A DNA stretch of 64,000 bases from Euborellia annulipes (lineage: Eukaryota > Arthropoda > Insecta > Dermaptera > Anisolabididae). Numbering within the stretch: position 1 is the stretch's first letter; each line of letters begins with the position of its first letter. Location: assembly GCA_023213315.1 (NCBI GenBank), contig JAKCPI010005090.1, positions 55,432-119,431 on the forward strand. The letters are read 5' to 3'. This document shows positions 32,220 through 44,100 of the stretch, one piece after another. A program made the position numbers and the translations under genes. The notes beneath the pieces were generated by a model. The model did no database searches and was not told where the DNA came from. It saw only the letters and a program-made list of their open reading frames with translations.

Positions 32220-32909
32220 TGAGCAAAAGAGGAAATAAAGAATCATTTCTTAACGTTTGCTGTGAGCAGACCACAGATCTTAGTGTTGTCGTTGTTTAAT
32301 TACATCCTTGGATTATTATCAGTCAAATCTGTGGATGGCCAAGACTTCGGATCGTAAACTCAGAGCATGAATTTAAATAAAAATAAAATTAACTGCACAA
32401 GACTTGTTATTTTTTCTGACTTTCTCACCTTAATTTTTTCATCTATTTTAGCACTCGAAAGATTAGCCTTTTATATACTTATTTAAAAAGATGGATTCTA
32501 ACATTATGAGTATGTGATATGTAGAATTTTTTTCTTTTAATTTACTTTTTTTTTGATTTTACGAATTTTTCTTTTCTTCATATCTCCTAATTTCTATAAT
32601 TTTGTGAATTTATATATATAAAATGATTAAAATAAATAACGAAAGCCCTTTTTCAATCAGGGCCGTAGCTGGAGGGAGTGGGTTCAGATGATCTGGGAGG
32701 TAATTCCCCCCTTCATCGAAATAATTAAATTTTAAAGAGTATAAAATTCTTTTATAATTCCTAGCAGAATTTAAAATTTTACTTTAGCACCATGCTTCTA
32801 CTGTCCATGTTCTTAATGATTATATGTTAAAGGGGAGGGGGCTCAAAATTTCTGCTATAGAAGAGGCTGAGGAACTCTTACCCTTAAGAGGGCAATCATG
32901 ATTTATTAT
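32220..32909. other. AT-rich intergenic sequence
   Basis: No gene. CAGGGCCGTAGCTGGAGGG near 32659 resembles a left hAT-type terminus, but no matching right end with a duplication was found. Confidence 0.45.
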
Positions 32910-33273
32910 TAGGGTCCGACCGAAACAAGATTTTCAGCCGAAACCGAAACCGAAACCGAATATTCGGCCTCAACCTTAGTTTCGGCCGAAACCGTAACCG
33001 AAACCGAAACTTGTATTTCCTATAAAAAAATTTATATTTTTTTTTTTGAAATTTTTTTCCCCTCCGTGAAAATCATTTTACCTTTTTTTAGGGAGACAAA
33101 AAATTTTTCTCCTTCAAGTGCAAATCATTTGACCTTTTTTTTAAGACTCAAGTTTCGGCCGGCCGAAAGTTTCGGCTACTTTTTGGCCGAAACCGAAACT
33201 ACGGCCGAAACCATGATTTTTGGCCGAAACTGGCCGAAACCGTAACCGAAACCGAATATTCGGTCGGTTCCTA
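32910..33273. mobile_element. hAT-type MITE, family E short copy
   Basis: It starts TAGGGTCCGACCGAA and ends TTCGGTCGGTTCCTA, with the 8-bp duplication TTTATTAT at 32902-32909 and 33274-33281. It is nearly identical to the ends of 10640-12658 and lacks that copy's interior. Confidence 0.95.
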
Positions 33274-34625
33274 TTTATTATATTTAAGTTTCGGATTCAA
33301 ATTATTTTATGATTAAAATCATAAGATTAATATTCTCCCCCTTGGACCGTTAGTATTAATTGAATAATCCGGTCCTTCCTTGATCAAAAACGTTATTTCT
33401 ATTAATTGGACAAAACATTCTTAATTATATGAATGAAAAGAATGGTTAGGCCTATTGTCTTACATAAATATATTGATAATAAATGGCCTCTTATGCTAAA
33501 AAGCAAAATAAAAACATCGACAAAAGATTTATTAATGTTGTATAATTCAAAATATATTTTTTTAACATGATATTTAAAAAGATTATATTAATTTTGGCAT
33601 AAAGAAAGAAGTATTGTATATTAAAAAATTTATTTGTATGACATTTATGATTACTTTTAGAAAACTAAACTCATTAACCCTTAGATTAGAGTTTCTTTAA
33701 TTTGATGATTTTATAATATATTTATTAGTAAATATTAAATTTAGAATTCTTATTTTATTGTTATAAAATCAAATGATTATTTTTTTAATAATAATATTGA
33801 GATTATTTTTGATATAGCCTAAAATGGAGAGAAATAATATGAATTATTGTGCTTTTATAATGTTTTAGTTAGACCATTTTAAGATAACAAATTGTTTATA
33901 TATCACTGTTTCCTAAAGTATATTATTTTTCTTCTCCTAAAAAAAGGTTTAAAGAAAAATTCTAAAATTTGAAAAAAAATCTAAAATAAAAGAAAAATTT
34001 CTTAATAATACATCTTTTTGAAGAATATAAGCCCTTGGGATTTGTTTTTTTTTCGGTCAAAATTCATCTTTTTCAATAGTTTGATCTCCTTTTCCATAAA
34101 TTCTTCAAGAAAATCAGCTGCTTTTCCCCCTTTTTGGGAGATTCGAACACTGATTGACCAAAGGAGTTGTTGAACAAACAAAATAGTTCAATTTGTGACT
34201 GAAAATCTGTGGCCAATTATTTATAAATTATCTTACTTCCTTAACTAAAAATTTAGAATATTGTTAGATATTAGAAGAAAAATTTTACCAGTATCAATAC
34301 AATAAAACAAAATTTCTTATCTAGAAACAGCGACAGGAAATAATGTTAACTTCAAATGAAAATTTTAAACAAAATTTCTAATTAAACTTATCAAAACTTT
34401 AGGAAACAATGAATGAAATTATACTACTTAATTAGAAGTCTAATATAAAAATTATTTTTTCAGGGCCGGATATATTAACTAATTTTCTTACAGAGTCTCA
34501 AAATTTTGCTTATTTCTAATTACTTTCTTCCAAATTCTTCCGCTCTAAATATGAGATTCATTCAATCCGGTCTTGTATTTCACAGAACGGCTATAACTTA
34601 TGTCTAAATTATTATGTAATTGATG
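33274..34625. other. AT-rich intergenic sequence
   Basis: I see no gene, RNA or bounded repeat in this stretch. Confidence 0.5.
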
Positions 34626-34627
34626 TA

Positions 34628-34836
34628 CAGTGAGGGGCAATATTAAGTCCCACTCATGCGTTTTCTACTTGTGATTATTTCATTGTTTTTATAAAAGAAA
34701 ATGAAAATCTTTAATGGAAATTTTCTAAGTTTGTAGCATGAAAGTTTCCATTAAAAAATATATAATATTTTTTAAAAACAATGAAATAATCACAAGTAGA
34801 AAACGTTTGGGTGGGACTTGATATTGTCCCTCACTG
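34628..34836. mobile_element. Tc1/mariner-type MITE, copy 2
   Basis: It starts CAGTGAGGGGCAATATTAAG and ends with the inverted form, flanked by TA at 34626-34627 and 34837-34838. It is a near-copy of 4000-4206. Confidence 0.9.
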
Positions 34837-34864
34837 TACATTGTATCAAATCTACTGCCTGGAG

Positions 34865-34991
34865 CAGGCTTTCCCAACCTTTTGCCTCCCTGGCAAAAAT
34901 TTTTACTTTACTTTTTCCTTCTCTTTATTTTTATTTTTCTAAATATCTTGCGACACCTTGGGTGCCGCGGCACACCGGTTGGGAACCACTG
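34865..34991. mobile_element. very small hAT-type MITE (127 bp)
   Basis: It starts CAGGCTTTCCCAACCTTTTG and ends CGGTTGGGAACCACTG, with the perfect 8-bp duplication GCCTGGAG at 34857-34864 and 34992-34999. It lies about 20 bp from the preceding MITE. Confidence 0.93.
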
Positions 34992-34999
34992 GCCTGGAG

Positions 35000-36390
35000 T
35001 ATTATCAATCAAGAATTTAAAAAAATAATCATTTTGATATCATCAATATTATTTCTAATTATCATTATTATTGACATTTATGAAAAAAAAAAAAAACATA
35101 TTAAGAAAACTAAACTTATAAAATGATTGTAATATTTTCCTTGACAAGTTTATAGAAACAGCAATTTGATTTAATATCCCTTTGAATGAAATCATTCTCA
35201 TTAGAATTGTTAATACTTCTTGAACTATTTCATATCTTTTTATCTCTCTTATGTCTGCAGATATTTTTATAGTCTTAAAAGATAGCTTCATTGCCTCCCC
35301 AGCCCAAGAGTTAAAAGTTTCAATTCATCTTTTCTCTTTTATATATACATATATAAATATACTCTATTTCTCTTTCTCTCTTTCTCCAAATGGAAAAAAA
35401 AGTCTTCATCTGATGTTAAATTTTTTGGCACGTTTGTTCCAAGTTAAAAAAAAAAAATAATAATAATAATAATAGAATAAGCGCATCTCAAAGTGTTTCT
35501 CAGCTTTTGAACGGAAAGGAACGAGTGTCTTTTGCAGCGCGATGCCTTACCGGTCCTTCATATCTCTTTGAGCTTTTGCAACATTTTCTACTTTACAAAT
35601 ATTATACATTTATTATATATATAAAAAAATATTTATTATTATACGTATATTATATATTCTATATATATGGACTTTGATAATGATGCGTATTGTTATTCCT
35701 GTTGCCGTTGAAAACCTCACAGACTTTTATAAAACTTTTTCAAGATTATTATTCATTAAATCTTTGTTTGAAAAGAGAATGTTTTATTACAAAAAAAAAA
35801 AAATATTTACACACCATTCTATATAATTATTTATTTTTTATTTATATATAATATAAATATATTACATTTTACTTAAACAAGGAAAGTTTGAGGAAAAAAA
35901 TAGACTCATAGTAAATTATTCAATTTTCATTGATGAATTCTTTTTTAAATTAAAATAAAAGGAATTATAAATTTATGAAAATTCATAGATTTGAGTCTCA
36001 TTTTTTTTTCTAATTTCCACATCGCCAATCTGATATATCTACATTTGAAGATTTTTTAATTACAACTTTTTCGATCAGGTAGATGGTTAGAAATAAAAAA
36101 TTATATCTATTTGGTAAAACTGTGTTTTAATTTTATTAAAAATAATAATATTTAAATTGATCCTGAGCACCATTTCTCAATATATATATACAGTATATCA
36201 ATAGTAGAAGAATAACCTGAAGAAAATATAATATATTCAAAATACAAATTGTTTATTATATAATATTATTATACTTTTAGGTAGAGAGTAGAAATTTATT
36301 TTTGAGGAACTTAATTTCCCACATTTTTTTTAGCCTTTCGTGAGAGTGGTACTTTGCTATATCTATCAAACGATATTGTTATTAACAGTG
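35000..36390. other. AT-rich intergenic sequence
   Basis: I see no gene. There are ATT/TA microsatellites at about 35458-35475 and 35600-35665. A GC-richer patch near 35515-35585 has no recognised identity. Confidence 0.45.
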
Positions 36391-36398
36391 CCCTGGAT

Positions 36399-36690
36399 CA
36401 TGGGCGTACCCAGGATCAAATCTAGGGGGGGCATGGTCAGATCATGGTCGTCCAGGGGGGGGGCAGATCATGGTCGTCCAGATTGTGACATAGCTATTTT
36501 TTATATAGAGGGGTAAAGCCTTCGAATTAAAGGCCTAAAAACCCTCGAGTCCTAACAAAAAGAATCATTCCCCGTCGCCATCCACCAATTTTGTTTCGTT
36601 TCATCACTTTATAAACATTTAATTTTTTTTTTGTTGCTTCTAGGGGGGGGGGGGGCAGCTGCCCCCTGCCCCTCGCTGGGTACGCCCATG
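36399..36690. mobile_element. hAT-type MITE, family F-like
   Basis: It starts CATGGGCGTACCCAGG and ends GCTGGGTACGCCCATG. The flanks CCCTGGAT (36391-36398) and CCCTAGAT (36691-36698) differ at one base. The phrase GCAGATCATGGTCGTCCAG occurs almost twice inside, at about 36435 and 36462. Confidence 0.88.
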
Positions 36691-37976
36691 CCCTAGATAG
36701 AGGGGGGCAGGGGGGATAAATTCCCAGGGCTCTGACCCTCTGATGGGCTCCGTTATCTTTAAAATTCTATAAATTCCTAATGAAAAAAAAATTAAATTAT
36801 TTTTAAAAGATGGCCAATATAAAATTTTTGTGTTTTTTAAAATATTATTTCATACTTTTTTTTTTGCTACATATGCTCTAATAACTTATAAATTTTCATC
36901 TGTTAAGGTTTAAAATATTAAATATTGTTCAAATACAAAATCTTTATTTAAAAATTCAACAATGCACGCTTTTTTTAATCAATCAACGCTCACTTCAGAC
37001 CAACTCCGAGTCGAAGGCCAAGTGAATATTTTATGGAGACACACAATTGGATCTAATTAATTTCCCAGTGTTTTATTAATCAAGAATTTTAAAACAAAGG
37101 TAACATTCTTCAATTTTTGATATTTATCCCGTTATGTTTTAAAACACTAATAATGTTTTTATATTTATAACATTTACAATTATTTAACCTATAACATTAC
37201 CATTCATTCATACAGTATATAGTTTCCTCATACAACATGTATCATGTCAAAATTTCTTTATTAGTTATCATTATTTATATTGTATCATTACTTCACTTTT
37301 GACGTGGCTTATACCTGATGAACGGAATATATGTTTGAATTTGAAATAAATTTTATTAATTGACATATAGTTCATATCAGCCTAATAAGCTTTTTTTTTT
37401 TTAAACTATTATAGTAAATATTAATTAACCTAGAATGTTCAAGGCATATTACTCTTATGATTTAGTATTCAATTTTTTCAAACTCGGTTTTAAGATTATT
37501 GTCAATGTCATTATCCTCTAAGCCATGGGGGAAGGTTATTTTTAAAGTCAAGATTTATTTAATGATTCATGTTTATTAACAACAACCATCACACTACTCC
37601 GTTTTTGTACAATTATTCTGTTTCTTTTCTCTTGTGAGCTTTCTAAAAAAAGGCCAATAACATTCTTTTATTAAATAGAATCGAATATATCTTTATAGCC
37701 TTCTTTACTATAGAAAGATATATAAAATAAATTAAAACACAGTTAAACCAAAACTAGAATTCTTTTATTTCTAACTGTACACTTAAGTCTGAATGCTAGA
37801 GACCAGCTTCAAACAAGTCTTTTTTTTGTCACTACATTCACTAGAATATGTTTATCACAATTTTTCACTCTTCATTCACACAACAGACACACATAATAAA
37901 CACAAATAAAAACACAGACATACATGTTCATTCGCGATGACTAAAAAAACGTAGATACAAACATTTTGTTCGCTTT
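36691..37976. other. intergenic sequence between convergent genes
   Basis: No gene is recognised. An isolated CTGATGA followed by GAAA at 37315-37345 may be a decayed hammerhead end. A minus-strand AATAAA at 37764-37769, about 210 nt past the stop of the next gene, is a plausible poly-A signal for it. Confidence 0.4.
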
Positions 37977-38102
37977 TCAATGGTAGTAGCTTGGCAATCG
38001 GCCGACGCTGTACGTACTCATCGGAATCGGAGGTTGTCCTTGTTTTACCCCGTAAATGTCAGCGGGTTCATATTCTACGTCATAGTATATTCCACTCTGG
38101 TT
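37977..38102 (-). CDS. SEA/EGF gene, last exon
   Basis: The acceptor is GAACAG before 38102. It encodes 41 residues, NQSGIYYDVEYEPADIYG and on to LPSYYH, then TGA. Tyrosines in acidic context (YYDVEYE) could be phosphorylation sites; that is inference. Confidence 0.88.
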   Translation of the reverse strand, partial: NQSGIYYDVEYEPADIYGVKQGQPPIPMSTYSVGRLPSYYH

Positions 38103-41100
38103 CTGTTCAAAAAAAAATTTATACTCATTAACCAAAACAAATAATAAAAAAACAAAAATAGAACATTTCCCACAGAAGGCCACAATTTGCGACCGAGACG
38201 TGGATAATTTAATTAAATAAAATAAGCTTTTATTCCTGCAATCTAAATATTTTTCCCGAATATTTGAATTTTCATTGTTTTTTACTTTCTCATACCTATT
38301 ACCATTGTAATTGAAAAATCTTTGACAGTCTTTCAACAGGGGATGAAAAATTTTGTTAAATTAATTCCTATTTTTATTTTCTCTTATTTTTTAGATTATG
38401 TCCTTCTCTTGAAGTCCAACAATTGCCCACGGGGCTTGGTGTAGGGGTTAGCGTGCTAACCTCGTATACCAAACGTCGCGGGTTCGGACCCCGGGCAGTC
38501 CGATGATTTTATTTAAGCCATTTGGATACCAGATGGCTTAAATAAAAATGCCTGGACCCCAAACAAATATATATTATTAAATAACGGTTATCATAAAAGT
38601 CTTAAATGGCCTAAGTTGCCGAAAAGACTGTGTGAATGTGAGAGTGAATGAGAAAAAAGTGTGAATGTTTTTATATAAAAAAAAAAAAAAAAGTCCAACA
38701 ATTACGTTTTTGTAATATTATTCGAAGAATAATTTATTTGAATTCCAGACCATACAAAGAAAACAGGTAGGCCTATAGTATAAAAATAAATTAATATTTA
38801 TAAAACCTTTTTAACAATTAAAATTATTATCGAATCTTGAGAGAGAGGTTGACCAAACAATTCCCATTATATTTTAATTTAAGGAAGAGAAAATGATTTT
38901 AATGTATTGATAATGAGTACGTACCGCCAGAGAAGCGCGACTTTTAGGTCTGGGCACATGAAAGTGCCCACCGAGGAGGTCGGTACGGTCTTCTTCCTCG
39001 CTGGAGTTGTCTGGAGGTCCACGGGGTGGAGGTTTGGGTGGCATTTGGGGACGACTGATTCGAGGGAGAGGCACAGGTGGGAGTCCTGGATAGCCAAGCA
39101 CTGCAGAACTCGGCCGAGTTGCTGTGGCATTCGGCAGGGTGGCAGTGACCGTATCGAAATTTGGTTTTCCTAATGTACTTGCATAGGCCGTATTGGCTGC
39201 CATTGCTTCTGCTAACTGGGCCCATCGGAGACGATCTTCCAGGGAGACCTGGTAAGGTGGAGGTCCTACTGAAGGAGTTTTGACTCCTGGGCCTGCTAAA
39301 TAGCTGAGGACAGGAGACCCTCCGAAACCGTGTGCTGCTGCAGCCGCAGATTTTTGTTCCCGACTCCATCTTCGGCTGTAAGAAATCCATTGTTAGTTGA
39401 AAATGAACTTATACAATTGAACAAATTCATAAATGAAAATTGAAATTAATCATACTGACCTCCACATGCACAGACAGACAAGTGTGAGTCCGATAATGAC
39501 GAGGGCTGCCAAGCTAGCTCCAATAGCTACGCCTAAAACTTCTGCATCAACCTCACACTGTGAACCATAGTATCCCGAATGACATGTACACACAGGCTGT
39601 CCATCTTGAGTTCTGTATGTACATGTTCCTCGATTGGAGCAATGTTGGGCTGCAGGACATACATCGCATTGACGTCCCCCTCGAGAAAGGTCTCCTAACC
39701 AAGGATCCCGAGTTCCATCTCGACATCGACATGTAAATGAACCCAAAAGATTTGAGCATTGAGCCTCTGGTGAGCAATCGTGAGTCTCAACGGAGGCACA
39801 CTCGTCCAAATCTGGCCAAAAAAAAAAAAATAAATTTATTAAAAAAACACATACTTTTATTCGAATAAGTAGATATTCAACTTGGGGATCATAATTTTGT
39901 AAACAAAATATATTTTAAAAAAAATTTGAGTTTAAAGGCTATTGCTAAAATAGAATATATATATATATAGTCTAATTGTCAATCCTCTGTCGTCTGTCTG
40001 TGTCAAAATATCTCTAAAACTTTTTTTTTTTTAAACATTCACACTTTTTTTCTCACTCACACTCACATACTCATTCACACAGTCTTCTCGGTAACTTAGG
40101 CCATTTAAGACTTTAAACGATATCCGTTATTGATTATTATACATATTGGGGTCCAGGCATTCTTATTTAAGCCATTTGGTAGCCAAATGCCTTAAATAAA
40201 ATCTTCGGACTGCCTGGGGTCCTAACCCGCGACGTTCGGTATAGAAGGTAGACACGCTACCAACTACTCCAAGCCCCGTGGGCTCTCTAAAACTTATAGT
40301 TTATAAGAGCTAGAGTCTTGAAATTTTTTCAATTTTCTTTGATTATTACCTTCTAAAGGAGCAACAGCTCCATTAGGCGAATCCACCCAAATGGCACTAT
40401 CCCCAACATTATTATGCCGTCGATGTATCACTCCAGTCAAATGTCTTTGAATATCTTGGGGCAAAGAAGGCCTCGCAGCCAAAATATTAATATTATTCGC
40501 CGCTGAACCACTGCTTATAATATTAGGCGCGTCAATTTGTATTGTGAAATTTGCCATAACAGTGGTTGAAGAAGCAGGATAGAATCGAGTCACTCTCCCG
40601 CCAACAAATTCATCCGAATAGGGTGTCATAGACATTGCTGAAGCAAGAGCTCTCTCGGATTCATATTGTAATTGACGATATTGTTCACTAGCTGGATCTG
40701 CGAGAGTTCGACTCCATTGAACTCGTCTATCATAGAGCCTGAAAAAAAATGCAAATACTTAGGCATTTACTGTGAAATTTGCCATAACAGTGGTTGAAGA
40801 ATACTTAGGCATTTACTTATTAATTATAAACAAATAACCTAAATGAAATTTAGGTAGACAAAGATAATTTTTACATAGTAAAAAATATGAGGCTTCTCAC
40901 TAAATTTTTTATTCAAAAATTTTATTTGATTAGAGTCTATAAAAGAGGATGCCAGATATTAAGCCATTAAGGTGCGCGTCTCGGGGCGCTGATTTTGAGA
41001 GTTTCCAGCGGCTACAATTTTGAAGCTATTGACCTCAAATTTTTTTTAAATTAAAGCTATTTAAAATGTCTACAACTTATAGAAGCCCTTTTTTTGATTT

Positions 41101-44100
41101 TCGAAAAAATAATTTTTTTTTTTTTAGATTAATTGCATTAAATAAAAGATATTTTTAAAAAATCCGCTCTATATCTTATAGATAATTAAATTAGTAATCT
41201 TTGTGTTAAAAATAATTAATTTTTTACCAATAATTAATTAGCTGGAAACTTTAAAATGAAATGGAATAAATCCCTTGAATTCCTATGGGAAAAACTAACG
41301 CCATCTCTTGCCGCCTCGAGTAACTCGGTAGTCAATAGTGTTCTAACCGTTTTTCGAGTCGCGCACCTTAATGAAAAAAATTCTTTTTTCGGAACGTTTC
41401 AGTATATTTTATTTATTTGCCATTATAAACTTTATAAAGGTAAAAAATTATGTTTCGGAGCACTACCGTCATTTTAACTTTTTCTTGGAGGAGGGGGGAC
41501 AAAATTTATTTATTTTTTTAATTTACTAACATATAGGTATCTCAAATTGGCTAAAAAATATTTTATTGAATTAATTTTTTTATAGTTTATATAGCCGTAG
41601 ATATATTTTAAAATATTTTATTTAGAACAATATAAAATTTGAAAAGGATCAGAGTTCTTGGGGAAGGGGGCAAATGCCCCCCCCCCCCCCCAAATGACAC
41701 TACTGTTACGGAGTAAATATTTCTAGCTTTATAAGGATGATGATGATAAAATATGCCGAAACGTCCCGAAAAAAGAATTTTTCTAATACCTGGCTCCATC
41801 CTCTTTCATCTTCCTCAATTCTAATCTATTTGCCAGAGTCATTCCCATTCACATTATATAATTTTATTTTTCAACAAGTATTTATGGCGAGCCTAGCAGG
41901 AATAGGAACAGTCAAGATCTTTGTCGACAAGCAAGGCCAAGCAGTGCTGAACCTCGGATATGTGTCCCATGGAAAAAGACATTCGAACCGCCGTCGGAAT
42001 TCATTAATAAAAAATTTTCTTTAAATATAATTGTATTTAATATAGTCATAATAGGTTGAACAACAAAAAATGAGTTTTAAAGTATATGTATTACCTATCA
42101 AGCCTCAACGCCAGACTAAGTGTATGCACTCTTCTACAAGGATCTCTATGACGACGTCTTCCATGACCTGGTCGACAATGGCATGCCGACACTCCGGATT
42201 CAGTTCGACAGGTTTCATGTGGGGAATCACAGGTGGCAGGATCCCCAATAATACAAGTATCAATTCGCACAGGAGGATGCGGGGGAATTGGTCTAGGGTG
42301 ACCTCCAGGCCGACGGGAAGGAAGAGTGCTACCAGATCTGAAAAAAATATATATTATAAATATACATTCATCATAATAAGAAAATATACACTATCAATAT
42401 TATTTCATAAATGGGAATACATTTTTTTCCTTTAAAACACATAATTTTTAAAATTATTCATATAGTTTTTTTTTAACACACACTTTTTTCCCATTCTCAC
42501 TCACACTCACACACACATGCACACAGTCTTTTTTGGCAACTTAGGGCATAGGTAAGACTTTACGATAACCGTTATTAAATAATATATATTTATTTGGTGT
42601 CCAGACATTTTTATTCAAGCCTTTTGGTATCCAAAAGGCTTAAATAAAATCATCCGAACCCGTGACCCTTGATATAGAAGGCAGGCGCGCTACCAACTAT
42701 ACCAAGCCCGAGGGTTATCGTTTTTTCTTTTTTTTTTTTAATTATTGTTTTGACTGGGCATGTTTGTTGCATCCCAGTCGCTCAGGGACTCACACCGTGT
42801 GGGTACGTGGATGGCGACCACGAGCTACCTGAGCTGGGACAAGCAGTCCTTCTGTTCTTTGTATGTCTGTCTCTTTCTTCCTCTTTTCAACAGGCGTCAG
42901 ACCGTTCGACGGGCCGGCCTGTTCTATTTCTTCCGGTTGCAAAAGCATGGTAGGGTTGGAGGGAAAGAGTGAGGTCCGCCGACCCCGCATCGAGGGAATA
43001 AGGCGAGGAAAGAAGAAGAAGAGGAAGATGTTTGTTGCATCCCGGACTCGAACCAAGAACATTTTCGGGCTATGCCAGGTTTTTACAGCATAACACTTAG
43101 CCACTGCGAAAGTAGAATGAACTGGCTTGAGTCTGGGATGCAACAAACATATCCAGAGAAAATTATCATCTCCGATATATTTATTTGATTTAGGATTATG
43201 TTTGTTTTTCTCTTAAAATAGATGACTAACCCATGTCGATGTGGTATCTGTCCAGGTCTATGCAGCGAAGTAGTTAAAGCCGTACCAGAGCTTCCAGCTT
43301 TGGTTGGTGAGATTTTGGAAATTCCTGTACCCATGAGATCGATATACGTTCTCTTTCCTTCAATGGACACGACCTCTTGACCCTCAATGGGCGCAGTGAT
43401 CACACTCGCCTCTCCTCGATGACCTCCACTTCCAATGCCTCCACTCACGGCAACTCCTTCAATCTCCACTGGAAACAAACAATTCAATTATGTAAGTACC
43501 TATTTTTCAAAATCTTATTATGAAAGAAACCCTGTATTTTTCTAGGGTGATCTAAATGCATGGGCCTTTGCCCCCCCTGGCTTGTCCTAAAAATTAAAAA
43601 AAAAAAACGAACAAATATATATTTTTCCCATTGGGAATTTTTTTTAACGCCCCAATCCACTACATTAATTTAATTTTTTTTATTTAAATAAATAATTAAT
43701 AATCTATGTATATATTAATTGCAAACCCCCCTCTCGCTCTAACGAGGGGTTGTCCCACCCCCTAACAAGATGTCTGGCTACGCCCATGTCTAAATGATCC
43801 ATTAACCATTAAAATTTTACAAATAGTGAGTTGAAGTTATATAAAAATTAAAAAAAGATCCAACGAAAAGCAGGGACACCCTCTTCTATATCCTAGTAGT
43901 TTAAGGCTTCAGCACCTCGGTTTTTACTCTTAGGTTTTATCATACACAATCAAGATTGGACAACTCCAGGTTAAAAATTGTTTATATGTTTAGGGCCAAA
44001 ATTGAGTTAATATGGGGCCTTCCGGGCCCCCGGTGGATGACTAGTTCCTTCCCCCCCCAGCCAAATTTTCTAGATACGCCCATGCTGTCAGCGTAACATA

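Larger units (their letters stand above)
42338..43230 (-). other. intron holding two SINEs
   Basis: It is almost wholly occupied by the S1 copy at 42466-42712 and the second SINE type at 42757-43150. Confidence 0.8.

Noticed and set aside
32659..32880. hAT-type element starting CAGGGCCGTAGCTGG
   Set aside because: No right terminus or 8-bp duplication could be found.
42790..43146. Open frames of about 118 codons over the GC-rich S3 SINE
   Set aside because: The tRNA-like head, repeated terminal GGGATGCAAC words and typical SINE body explain the sequence; frames exist on both strands.
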